Below, in pieces: positions 23,989-30,811 of a DNA stretch of 32,586 bases. Origin of the DNA: Bryobacterales bacterium. Its GTDB lineage: Bacteria > Acidobacteriota > Terriglobia > Bryobacterales > Bryobacteraceae. The position numbers and the translations under genes are program-made. The stretch covers positions 1 to 32,586 of the forward strand of contig JADZAF010000093.1 of assembly GCA_020852755.1 (NCBI GenBank), read 5' to 3'. Within the stretch, counting starts at the first letter, position 1. Every line of letters starts with the position of its first letter. The notes under the pieces were generated by a model, which did not search any database, had not been told where the DNA came from, and worked only from the letters and a program-made list of their open reading frames with translations.

Positions 23989-25845
23989 TCAAAACCCGGG
24001 CGGGCCGAGTGCGAGCAGATCCCAGTGCGCCAGGGCCGCGGCCATCCCACAGCACGCTATCGACACCAGCAGTGCGTGAATGCGCACGGCCGGCTTCAGT
24101 TCGTACGCAAACGCGCGCCGGGCCAGCAGCAAGCCAAGGAAGGACAGGACGAGGAACAGCCACGAGACCAGCCAGTAGCTCGCCGACGGAAAGTCGAACC
24201 GCACCGCCGCGGTGGGGTCGTCCGGGGCGATCAACATCCCTGCGATCAGGGCAATCAACGCCAGGACGGCGCCCAGCGGCACCGCACGCACCGCCGCATG
24301 CCGGACCGGGCGCCCGAGCAGCCTTGCCGGAATCCACACCAGGGCGTACGCCACGGAACTGAGCATGAGGAGCAAGGCCGGCAGCAGGCCTCCGGCGCCG
24401 AGATACGGCATCCAGGCCGGCACCCGTTCGAAGTAGCCGCGCGAGCCGGTCATCACCCAGCGGGCGTCGTCGGAGCGCGTGAAGACCGTGCTCGCCTCCA
24501 GTTCCCCCCGGGAGCGAAACCCGCCGGGAAACACCGGAATCAGTTGCTGCCGCCCTTTGCCGAACAAACCGGCCAGATGCAGGCCGCGGCCCTCCGCCCT
24601 CACGCGGGTTGCCCGCTGCAGCAACTGAGGCCAGGTCCCGGCATGCACGCGGACGTCGGCGGGCAGGTACACGCCCTCCAGGCGGCGCAGTTCCTGCCCG
24701 GTCGCCGAACTCTCGGGAACCGGCTGCGACCTGGGTGAGCCGGAGGTGAGGTATTCGCCGATCAACCGGTCGATCGCCCCGAGGCGCGGCGACCAGGTGT
24801 TCATGAATACCGCGTAGGCCAGCCGCGCCTCGGGCAGGTAGACATAGAATGCCAGGAAGCCTTCGATCTGGCCGCCATGCCCGCGCCGCCTCAGCTCCGG
24901 AGCGTCCATGGGGTGGTTGCCCAGGCCGTAACTCCATTTCAGCCCCCGGCGCGCCGCCAGGCTGGTTTGCGCCTGCTCCACGCGGGCCAGCGATTCCGGC
25001 CGGAACAACTGGACACGGCCCGTGCGGCCGCGGTTGAGCCACATGCGCAGGAAGCAGCCCATGTCGGCGGGTGAGATCAGAAAATCACCCGCCGGGCGCT
25101 GCAGCAGGAACCGGTAGGGCAGCGGCCGAAGCGGCCGGTAATTGTAGCCGCGCGCCAGCATGGCATTGCCGGCCTCCGGCCGTTCGAAACCGGAGTGCTG
25201 GAAACCCAAAGGGTCCAGGATGGCGCGCCGGATATAAGCGTGAAACCTCTCGCCGCTGGCTTTCTCGATCAGGTAGCCGGCCAGAAGGTATCCATGGCCG
25301 GAATACACCATGCGGGTGCCCGGCATCCAGCGCACGCGGTGCCGTCCCGGAAACCGGCTCAGGACGTCGCGCAAGGGGATTTCCGCAGGCTCGTCCGTGA
25401 GGTTTCCGGCCCAGCGCCAGTCGTCGAATCCGGCCGTGTGCTCGAGGAGATGGACCACCCGGACCGGATGCGTATCCTCCCAGGGATTCGGGATTTCGAT
25501 CTCGGGAGCCAGATCCCTGACCCTGGCGTTGAGGTCGATTCGGCCCTGCTCCTGCAACTTTACCAGGGCCAGGGCCACAAAGCTCTTGGCGATGGATCCG
25601 CCCCGGAACAACGTCTCCGCGGTGACCGGCCGGTCCTGGGCCAGGTCCGCTTTGCCGGCTCCGCCCGCCCACAGCACCCGGCCGGGAGACGCCAGGACCA
25701 GGCCCACCCCCGGAATGCCGTTTTCGACCAGGATTCTCCGAACCTCGGTTTTCAGCTCTTCAAGGCCGGCAGGTTGCGAGGAGGCGTCCGCCCGGCACGG
25801 CGCCGCGGCGGGCAGAAGCAGCAGAGCGATCAAAGCCTTCTTCAT
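23989..25845 (-). CDS. Class C beta-lactamase-fold serine hydrolase with C-terminal membrane domain
   Basis: 618 residues with a clear start (AAGGAG nine bases before the ATG) and signal peptide (KKALIALLLLPAAAP). Residues 27-365 form the beta-lactamase/D-alanyl-D-alanine peptidase fold: S84-x-x-K87 (GGSIAKSF), Y181-S-G (MVYSGHGY; the third residue is Gly rather than the usual Asn), and H323-G-G (RRGHGGQIEGF) in place of KTG. This is the pattern of esterase or peptidase members rather than resistance enzymes. Residues about 385-475 look like a lipocalin-like beta domain, and four hydrophobic segments follow (about 480-605), anchoring it to the membrane. It precedes the AI-2E-type permease in an apparent two-gene operon. 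Substrate unknown; peptidoglycan fragments or esters are possible. Confidence 0.88.
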   Translation of the reverse strand: MKKALIALLLLPAAAPCRADASSQPAGLEELKTEVRRILVENGIPGVGLVLASPGRVLWAGGAGKADLAQDRPVTAETLFRGGSIAKSFVALALVKLQEQGRIDLNARVRDLAPEIEIPNPWEDTHPVRVVHLLEHTAGFDDWRWAGNLTDEPAEIPLRDVLSRFPGRHRVRWMPGTRMVYSGHGYLLAGYLIEKASGERFHAYIRRAILDPLGFQHSGFERPEAGNAMLARGYNYRPLRPLPYRFLLQRPAGDFLISPADMGCFLRMWLNRGRTGRVQLFRPESLARVEQAQTSLAARRGLKWSYGLGNHPMDAPELRRRGHGGQIEGFLAFYVYLPEARLAYAVFMNTWSPRLGAIDRLIGEYLTSGSPRSQPVPESSATGQELRRLEGVYLPADVRVHAGTWPQLLQRATRVRAEGRGLHLAGLFGKGRQQLIPVFPGGFRSRGELEASTVFTRSDDARWVMTGSRGYFERVPAWMPYLGAGGLLPALLLMLSSVAYALVWIPARLLGRPVRHAAVRAVPLGAVLALIALIAGMLIAPDDPTAAVRFDFPSASYWLVSWLFLVLSFLGLLLARRAFAYELKPAVRIHALLVSIACCGMAAALAHWDLLALGPPGF

Positions 25846-25927
25846 GGCCCACGCTCCTTGAGGCCGTGGGGTCTCAGTCGATTGGACACCTTTGCGGCAG
25901 GGCGGGTTCCGGCCGCGCCAGGGCGGC

Positions 25928-26287
25928 CTAGCGGCCGGCCGGCACCTTCAGGTTCACGACGGCCGGGTCGCTGGTGTCGAAGCGGGACAGGGTTTTGCTC
26001 TCTCCCGAGCGGCCCTGGTAGCGGGCGCTGAGGCGGTAGTCCTGGAAGTTGTTGACCCTGTGGAAGACGTAGCGGCCGTCGGCCTGGGTGAGATAGGAGC
26101 GCAGGGCGGAAGTCGCCAGGTTTTCGAGACTCACGGCGGCCCCCTCGACGGGCCGGCCTTGTTCGCCGGTGACCACGCCCTGGACGGTGCGGGCGCCGAA
26201 GTCCTCGGCGGGGGTGGGGAGGGGGAGGGCGGCGCAGGCGGCGATCAGGACGGCGAGGGCGGCGGCGCGGGCGATGCCGGAATTCAT
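25928..26287 (-). CDS. Small secreted carboxypeptidase-regulatory-like (beta-sandwich) protein
   Basis: 119 residues; the ATG at 26285-26287 has GGGAG 9 bp upstream. A signal peptide (AAALAVLIAACAALPLPTPA) is followed by one domain: VQGVVTGEQGRPVEGAAVSL, then TQADGRYVFHRV and DYRLSARYQG. This is the CarboxypepD_reg-like/prealbumin fold, with the GxV-D-GrY pattern. Such domains in Acidobacteriota usually sit at the start of large TonB-dependent receptors; here it stands alone. The LIAAC segment could also be read as a lipobox. It is transcribed away from the XRE gene and lies 82 bp upstream of the beta-lactamase-fold gene, so it may lead a three-gene leftward transcript. Confidence 0.8.
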   Translation of the reverse strand: MNSGIARAAALAVLIAACAALPLPTPAEDFGARTVQGVVTGEQGRPVEGAAVSLENLATSALRSYLTQADGRYVFHRVNNFQDYRLSARYQGRSGESKTLSRFDTSDPAVVNLKVPAGR

Positions 26288-26305
26288 CTCATGACTCCCA
26301 GTACC

Positions 26306-26311
26306 AGTATA
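26306..26311 (-). promoter_or_regulatory. -10 element of the leftward promoter
   Basis: On the minus strand the site reads TATACT, a one-mismatch match to TATAAT, 18 bp before the start codon at 26287. No good -35 is seen 16-18 bp upstream. With the rightward promoter it makes a compact divergent control region of 82 bp. Confidence 0.5.
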
Positions 26312-26323
26312 GCGCGCCTCCGC

Positions 26324-26352
26324 TTGACCCGCATCACGGATCGCGATATAGT
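26324..26352 (+). promoter_or_regulatory. Near-consensus sigma-70-type promoter of the XRE/flotillin/PspA genes
   Basis: TTGACC (26324-26329), a 17-bp spacer, then TATAGT (26347-26352). Each box differs from consensus by one base and the spacing is ideal. The expected start of transcription, about 26358-26360, leaves only some 10 bases before the ATG at 26370, too few for a ribosome-binding site; none is seen. Confidence 0.8.
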
Positions 26353-26370
26353 AATCGCATATTGCAATTA
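26352..26370. promoter_or_regulatory. Palindromic operator candidate between -10 box and start codon
   Basis: TAATCGCA-TAT-TGCAATTA is a 19-bp inverted repeat with one mismatched pair, centred at 26361. It begins on the last base of the -10 box, covers the likely start of transcription, and ends on the A of the ATG. A dimeric repressor bound here would block transcription; the XRE protein encoded directly downstream is the obvious candidate (inference). Confidence 0.6.
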
Positions 26371-26852
26371 TGAGGCTCGGCGAGAAAGTCCGCTACCTCC
26401 GCCAGGTCGAGGGCGCCCTCCGCGGCCTGGACCGCGCCATGACCCAGGGCGAAGTGGTCCGCGCCATCCGCCGGGAGCTCAAGCGCTCCCTTTCCCAGTC
26501 CTACCTCTCCCAGATCGAAAGCGGCGCCCGGCCCCATATCACGGCCTCCACCCGCGCCCTGCTGGCCCGTTTCTTCAAGGTCCATCCCGGCTACCTGGTG
26601 GACGACCCGGAAGGCTTTCATACCGAACTCATCTCCCCGCTGCGCACGCGGGAGGATTCCCTCGACCTCTGGCTGAGGGAAGGCGTCGAGCGGTTCCGCC
26701 ACGACCCCGCCATCAGCGGCGCCCTGGAGGCCCTGGCCCGGCATGAGGACTCGCGCAAGTGCCTGGCCCTGCTGGCCGCCATCCTGGAGACCCCCGGGCT
26801 CGCCGGCCGGCTGACCGAAGTGCTGCAGCCGGGGACCAGGAGCGGCCAATGA
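26370..26852 (+). CDS. XRE-family helix-turn-helix transcriptional regulator
   Basis: 160 residues. The first 75 hold an XRE/Cro-type helix-turn-helix with an insertion after helix 1: GEKVRYLRQ, then MTQGEVVRAI, SLSQSYLSQIESGARPH as the recognition-helix region, and TRALLARFFKVHPGYLVDD. The C-terminal half (about 85-155) is helical and charged, with no recognised ligand domain. No ribosome-binding site precedes the ATG, which fits a nearly leaderless message from the promoter at 26324. A palindrome overlaps its own start, so negative autoregulation is likely. The 155-bp gap to the NfeD-like gene shows no clear promoter, so the regulator probably belongs to the flotillin-PspA transcript and controls it. 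Confidence 0.9.
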   Translation: MRLGEKVRYLRQVEGALRGLDRAMTQGEVVRAIRRELKRSLSQSYLSQIESGARPHITASTRALLARFFKVHPGYLVDDPEGFHTELISPLRTREDSLDLWLREGVERFRHDPAISGALEALARHEDSRKCLALLAAILETPGLAGRLTEVLQPGTRSGQ

Positions 26853-27007
26853 CGGCACGCCTCCGGAGGCCGGCTTCGAGTGCGGCGCCAATCCAGGCCG
26901 TACGGGCCGCCAGCCGGAAAAGCGCGCCCGCGCGCCTGCGGTCGCCGCATCTTGAGAACGTGCGGCGCCCTTTCCTCCCGCCCGCAACCCGAGACAAGGA
27001 GCGCTGA

Positions 27008-27598
27008 ATGACTCTGGCCAACTTCTACCTCGTCTGTTTCCTGGTCGGCTTCCTGCTCAGCCTGGTGGCCGTGCTGTCCGGAACTTTCGACCTGCATCTC
27101 CACGATCTGCATCACGCCGATTTCGGCCACGTGGACGCGGGTCATGCCGACCATCCCGGCCACGCCGGACATCAGCTCTCCATCTTCAACTTCGGGACCA
27201 TCGCCGCCTTCCTGGCGTGGTTCGGCGGCACCGGCTTCCTGCTGGAGCGCTACGCCAGCATCTGGTTCCTGTTCGGAATCGGGATCGCCTTTCTGGTGGG
27301 CCTGGCCGGCGCGAGCGTGGTTTTCCTGTTCGTCGCCAAGGTCCTTATCTCTACCGAGGAGAACCTGAATCCGGCGGACTACGACATGATCGGCGTCCTG
27401 GCCCACGTCTCCAGCCCGATCCGGGCGGGAGGCACCGGCGAGCTGATTTATACCCAGGGCGGAACGCGCCACACCTGCGGCGCGCGCAGCGAAGACGGTT
27501 CCGCCATCGAGAAAGGCGCCGAAGTCGTCGTCACGCGCTTCGAGAAGGGCATCGCCTACGTCCAGCGCTGGGAGGATCTGACGGCGTCCCCGCAATGA
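27008..27598 (+). CDS. NfeD-like membrane protein (YuaF/YqiJ type) with His-rich loop, flotillin partner
   Basis: 196 residues with AAGGAG eight bases before the ATG. Three membrane helices (about 5-27, 58-78 and 84-112) are followed by a soluble OB-fold domain (about 122-192, YDMIGVLAHVSSPIRAGGTG...EVVVTRFEKGIAYV), the layout of YuaF/YqiJ NfeD-like proteins. Between helices 1 and 2 is a loop with nine His residues in 26 positions (H30 to H55, for example HDLHHADFGH), which may bind metal. In Bacillus subtilis yuaF lies beside floT and modulates membrane fluidity; in E. coli yqiJ precedes yqiK. Here too the flotillin gene follows, after 25 bp. Topology puts the OB domain opposite to the His loop or on the same side depending on orientation, which cannot be fixed by eye. 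Confidence 0.88.
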   Translation: MTLANFYLVCFLVGFLLSLVAVLSGTFDLHLHDLHHADFGHVDAGHADHPGHAGHQLSIFNFGTIAAFLAWFGGTGFLLERYASIWFLFGIGIAFLVGLAGASVVFLFVAKVLISTEENLNPADYDMIGVLAHVSSPIRAGGTGELIYTQGGTRHTCGARSEDGSAIEKGAEVVVTRFEKGIAYVQRWEDLTASPQ

Positions 27599-27623
27599 TT
27601 CCGTCCTATTAAGGAGACAACAC

Positions 27624-29060
27624 ATGATGGGTATCTCGAGTGGAGTTTTCGTGATCGCGGGGCTGATGGTCCTGGCGGTCCTGTTTCTCATGGCCATGTT
27701 TGCCCGGCTCTACCGCAAGGCCGGTCCGCATGAGGCCCTCATCGTCTACGGTTTTCGGGGGACCCGCGTGGTGAAAGGCCGGGGCACCGTCATCTTTCCC
27801 ATGGTGGAAAGCTGCCGCTGCCTGTCGCTGGAGCTGATGTCCTTCGACGTCGTCCCCGGGCAGGATTTCTACACTCGCCAGGGTGTCGCGGTCACGGTGG
27901 AAGCCGTGGCCCAGATCAAGGTCAAGTCCGATCCGGAATCCATACAGACCGCGGCCGAGCAGTTCCTGACCAAGACGGACGCCGAGCGCCAGGGGCTCAT
28001 CCGCCTGGTGATGGAAGGCCACTTGCGCGGCATCGTCGGGCAGTTGACGGTGGAGGAGATCGTCAAACAGCCGGAAATGGTGGCGGACCGCATGCGCTCC
28101 ACCTGCGCCGACGACATGAACAAGATGGGGCTGGAGGTGATCTCCTTCACCATCAAAGAAGTCCGTGACAAGAACGACTACATCACCAACATGGGGCGGC
28201 CCGACGTGGCCCGCATCAAGCGCGATGCCGACGTGGCCGCCGCCGAAGCCGAGCGGGACACCGCCATCAAGCGCGCCGACGCCACCCGCGCCGCCGCGGT
28301 AGCCAGGGCCCAGGCCGACCAGGAGCGCGTTCTGGCCGAGACGCAATCGCTGGCCCGCCAGGCCGAAGCCGAGCGCGATCTCGAAATCAAGAAGGCCCAG
28401 TATCAGGAGACGGTGAAGAAGCAGCAGGCCCAGGCCGACAAGGCCTACGAGATCCAGACCAACATCATGCAGCAGCAGGTGATCGCGGAAGCCATTGGAA
28501 TCCGCCAGGTGGAAAAGGAGCGCGAGACCAAGGTGCAGGAGGCCGAGATCCGGCGCCGCGAGAACGAGTTGATCGCCACGGTGCTGAAGCAGGCCGAGAT
28601 TGAGCGCCGGCGCATCGAGACGCTGGCCGACGCCGAAAGGCAGCGGCTGACGGTGGAGGCCGAGGGCCACGCCGCCGCCACCCGCGCGCAGGGCGAGGCC
28701 GAGGCCGAAATCATCTTCAAGAAGGGCGAGGCGGAAGCCAAGGCGATGAACGTGAAGGCCGTAGCCTACCAGGAATGGAACCAGGCCGCGGTGGTCGACA
28801 AGCTGCTCACCGGGCTGCCCGAAGTGGTGCGCGCCATGTCCGCGCCGCTCTCCCACGTGGATCGCATCACGGTGGTTTCCACCGGCGACGGCGACGCCGC
28901 CGGCCTGCACAAAGTCACCGGCGACATGACCAAGATGGCCGCCCAGATCCCGGCCCTGTTCGAGACCCTCTCGGGCATGCGCATCTCGGATCTGCTGGCC
29001 AAGGTGAAACTGATCGGCGAAGAGAAATCGCCGCCGTCCGGCAAGGCGGCGGGCGCCTAG
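27624..29060 (+). CDS. floT: Flotillin (FloT/YuaG family, SPFH domain)
   Basis: 478 residues, close to the length of Bacillus FloT, with AAGGAG eight bases before the ATG. An N-terminal helix (VFVIAGLMVLAVLFLMAMFA, 8-27) anchors it. The SPFH/PHB domain follows (about 33-200), with AGPHEALIVYG, the FYTRQGVAVTVEAVAQIKV stretch, TAAEQFL, EGHLRGIVGQLTVEEI and ISFTIKEVRDKNDYI, all matching the FloT family closely. Residues about 205-400 are a long coiled coil rich in Glu-Ala pairs, and the C-terminus keeps APLSHVDRITVVSTGDG. Flotillins scaffold membrane microdomains and affect fluidity and secretion. It sits between its NfeD-like partner and PspA, 14 bp before the latter, so the three probably work on membrane stress together. 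Confidence 0.95.
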   Translation: MMGISSGVFVIAGLMVLAVLFLMAMFARLYRKAGPHEALIVYGFRGTRVVKGRGTVIFPMVESCRCLSLELMSFDVVPGQDFYTRQGVAVTVEAVAQIKVKSDPESIQTAAEQFLTKTDAERQGLIRLVMEGHLRGIVGQLTVEEIVKQPEMVADRMRSTCADDMNKMGLEVISFTIKEVRDKNDYITNMGRPDVARIKRDADVAAAEAERDTAIKRADATRAAAVARAQADQERVLAETQSLARQAEAERDLEIKKAQYQETVKKQQAQADKAYEIQTNIMQQQVIAEAIGIRQVEKERETKVQEAEIRRRENELIATVLKQAEIERRRIETLADAERQRLTVEAEGHAAATRAQGEAEAEIIFKKGEAEAKAMNVKAVAYQEWNQAAVVDKLLTGLPEVVRAMSAPLSHVDRITVVSTGDGDAAGLHKVTGDMTKMAAQIPALFETLSGMRISDLLAKVKLIGEEKSPPSGKAAGA

Positions 29061-29074
29061 AGAAGGAGGCTGCT

Positions 29075-29740
29075 ATGCCACTCCTGGAACGAGTGACAAC
29101 CCTGATCCGTGCGAACTTGAACGACCTGATCGATAAGGCCGAGGATCCCGAGAAGATGCTCAAGCAGGTGATCCTCGACATGCAGAACCAACTGATGCAG
29201 GTGAAGACCCAGGTGGCGATCGCCATCGCCGACCAGCACCTGCTCGAGCAGCGGCGCAAGGAGAACCAGGACAAGGCCGCCGACTGGCGCCGCAAGGCCG
29301 AACTGGCGGTGGACAAGCAGCAGGACGATCTGGCCCGGGCGGCGCTGGAACGCGAGATGAGCTGCCGGCGCATGGCCGAGGGATTCGACCAGCAGATCGC
29401 CGACCAGGCGGCGCAGGTGGAGAACCTCAAGTCGGCGCTCCACAAGCTGGAGCAGAAGCTGGCCGAGGCACGGTCGCGCGCCGAGATCCTGGTGGCGCAG
29501 CACCGCCGGGCGCGAGCGGTGGCCCGGGCCAGCCAGGCCGGCAGCGCCGCGGGCGACGATTCCAAGGCCGCGGCCTTCGAGCGCATGAAGGACAAGGTCC
29601 AGTTTTCCGAAGCGGTCAGCCAGGCTCAGGCCGAAATGGCGTCGGAGTCGGTGGAAGACAAGCTGGCGGCTTTGGAGAAGGACGAGGAGATCGCCCGCCT
29701 GCTGGCGGAATTGAAAGCCCAGCGCGGCCGGTCTACTTGA
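29075..29740 (+). CDS. pspA: PspA/IM30 (Vipp1) family membrane-stress protein
   Basis: 221 residues from the ATG at 29075, with AAGGAGG six bases upstream; the open frame further left overlaps the flotillin gene. The start MPLLERVTTLIRANLNDLIDKAEDPEKMLKQ matches the PspA/IM30 family, with the N-terminal amphipathic helix that binds membranes, then a long coiled coil (QDKAADWRRKAELAVDKQQDDLARAALER). There is no Vipp1-type C-terminal extension. Members assemble into ESCRT-III-like polymers that protect the inner membrane from leakage. It is the last gene of the XRE-NfeD-flotillin-PspA set; no PspF, PspB or PspC gene is present, so control is presumably through the XRE protein. Its end overlaps the convergent pilin-like gene by 8 bp, with no terminator between. 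Confidence 0.95.
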   Translation: MPLLERVTTLIRANLNDLIDKAEDPEKMLKQVILDMQNQLMQVKTQVAIAIADQHLLEQRRKENQDKAADWRRKAELAVDKQQDDLARAALEREMSCRRMAEGFDQQIADQAAQVENLKSALHKLEQKLAEARSRAEILVAQHRRARAVARASQAGSAAGDDSKAAAFERMKDKVQFSEAVSQAQAEMASESVEDKLAALEKDEEIARLLAELKAQRGRST

Positions 29741-30200
29741 TCTCCTTGCTCTGCGCCGTGGCCGGCTCCTGGCCGTAGTTCTCGCGGATGACCAGGCTCT
29801 GGTCCGAGTAGAACGTGCGGCTGCCGGTGGTGTTGAAGGTTTGCGGCTGGGCATTGACCGCGTACCCGGACGGAGTGCCCTGCAGGGTGAACCGGTAGCC
29901 GCTCTTATCGCCCAGGGCGAGGTCGCCCGGAATCAGGTCGGCCGCCGCGGCGGTGGGAGATCCGCTGGCCGGCGGACCGAGTTCGGCCAGGGTCGTGGCG
30001 AAGCGGCCGAACTGCGAAAAGTATTGCGCCTGGGCGGTATGGATCGTGCTGATGGTCCGTATGGCCGCCATCTCCTGCGAGTACATGCGCGCCCGGTTCA
30101 GCTTGGGCATGGCGATCGCCGCGATGATCAGGATGATGGCGATCACGATCAGCAGTTCGATCAGTGAGAACCCGCGGCTGCGGTGATGCTTACGGTACAC
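29733..30200 (-). CDS. Type IV pilin/pseudopilin-like protein, copy A
   Basis: 155 residues from a GTG at 30198-30200 with GGGGGAGG about eight bases upstream. The N-terminus has a type III signal: basic leader, then G-FSLIELLIVIAI with the conserved Glu at position 5 after the cleavage site, and a continuous hydrophobic helix (to IIAAIAMPKLNRAR). PilD-type prepilin peptidase would cleave after Gly. The globular part (TIHTAQAQYFSQFGRFA...) resembles the GspG/major pilin group, with the TAQ-QYF...GRFA pattern common in Acidobacteriota. It lacks Cys. It follows an almost identical gene (copy B) by 68 bp, and the two differ at about 19 of 155 residues. No pilus assembly gene lies in the window. 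Confidence 0.92.
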   Translation of the reverse strand: MYRKHHRSRGFSLIELLIVIAIILIIAAIAMPKLNRARMYSQEMAAIRTISTIHTAQAQYFSQFGRFATTLAELGPPASGSPTAAAADLIPGDLALGDKSGYRFTLQGTPSGYAVNAQPQTFNTTGSRTFYSDQSLVIRENYGQEPATAQSKEIK

Positions 30201-30268
30201 GATGGACCTCCCCCAACCATTCTATGACGAGCGGCAAGGGGGAAACGTGCAAGCCCGGCTTTGACCCG

Positions 30269-30736
30269 CTACTTGATCTCCTTGCTCTGCGCCGTGGCCG
30301 GCTCCTGGCCGTAGTTCTCTCGGATGACCAGGCTCTGGTCGGAGTAGAACGTGCGGCTGCCGGTGGTGTTGAAGGTCACCGGCTGGGCGTTGACCGCGTA
30401 TCCGTCAGGAGTGGCTTGCAGAGTAAAGCGGTAACCGCTCTTTTCGCCCTGGGCCAGGTCGCCGGGGATCAGATCGGCGGCCGCCGCGGTAGCCGCTCCG
30501 CTGGTGGGCGGACCCAGTTCGGCCAGGGAGGCGGCGAAGCGGCCGAATTGCGGGAAGTACTGCGCCTGCGCGGTATGAATCGTCCGGATGGTACTCACGG
30601 CCGCCATCTCCTGCGAGTACATACGCGCGCGGTTCAGCTTGGGCATGGCGATCGCCGCGATGATCAGGATGATGGCGATGACGATCAGCAGTTCGACCAG
30701 TGAGAACCCGCGGCGGCGGTGATTCCTGCGGCGCAT
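30269..30736 (-). CDS. Type IV pilin/pseudopilin-like protein, copy B
   Basis: 155 residues from the ATG at 30734-30736 (GGGGGAG seven bases upstream); the frame extends to 30796 but that start has no such site. Same architecture as copy A: MRRRNHRRR leader, G-FSLVELLIVIAI with conserved Glu, hydrophobic helix, globular domain. The last 30 residues (TTGSRTFYSDQSLVIREN onward) are identical in the two copies, while differences gather in the leader, just after the helix (AAVSTIRT against AAIRTIST) and in the middle (PTSGAAT against PASGSPT). It is 75 bp downstream of the GH29 gene on the same strand. Differing surface loops on an identical core suggest either variant pilins or a major/minor pair. 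Confidence 0.92.
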   Translation of the reverse strand: MRRRNHRRRGFSLVELLIVIAIILIIAAIAMPKLNRARMYSQEMAAVSTIRTIHTAQAQYFPQFGRFAASLAELGPPTSGAATAAAADLIPGDLAQGEKSGYRFTLQATPDGYAVNAQPVTFNTTGSRTFYSDQSLVIRENYGQEPATAQSKEIK

Positions 30737-30811
30737 GATGATCTCCCCCACCCATTCCTGGTGACGAGAGGCAAGGCGGGAACGTGCACCGGGCATTCCC
30801 GTCTGCAGCGG

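Larger units (their letters stand above)
29733..30788. repeat. Tandem direct duplication of about 520 bp (two pilin-like genes with leaders)
   Basis: Unit A (29733-30251) and unit B (30269-30788) align along their full length, including the 5' untranslated leader with its CTCCCCCA and GACGAG-GGCAAGG blocks ending ACGTGCA. The coding parts have equal length (468 bp). Near the 3' end only about two of the first 105 bases differ, while the middle has more changes. The duplication therefore includes the ribosome-binding site. Confidence 0.9.

Noticed and set aside
23989..25845. Reading the beta-lactamase-fold protein as an antibiotic-resistance enzyme
   Set aside because: YSG and HGG replace the YxN and KTG motifs, and a membrane domain is fused; esterase/peptidase-type is more likely.
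27609..28910. 433-codon leftward open frame antisense to the flotillin gene
   Set aside because: Composition dominated by Leu/Gly/His, a by-product of the GC-rich coiled coil on the other strand.
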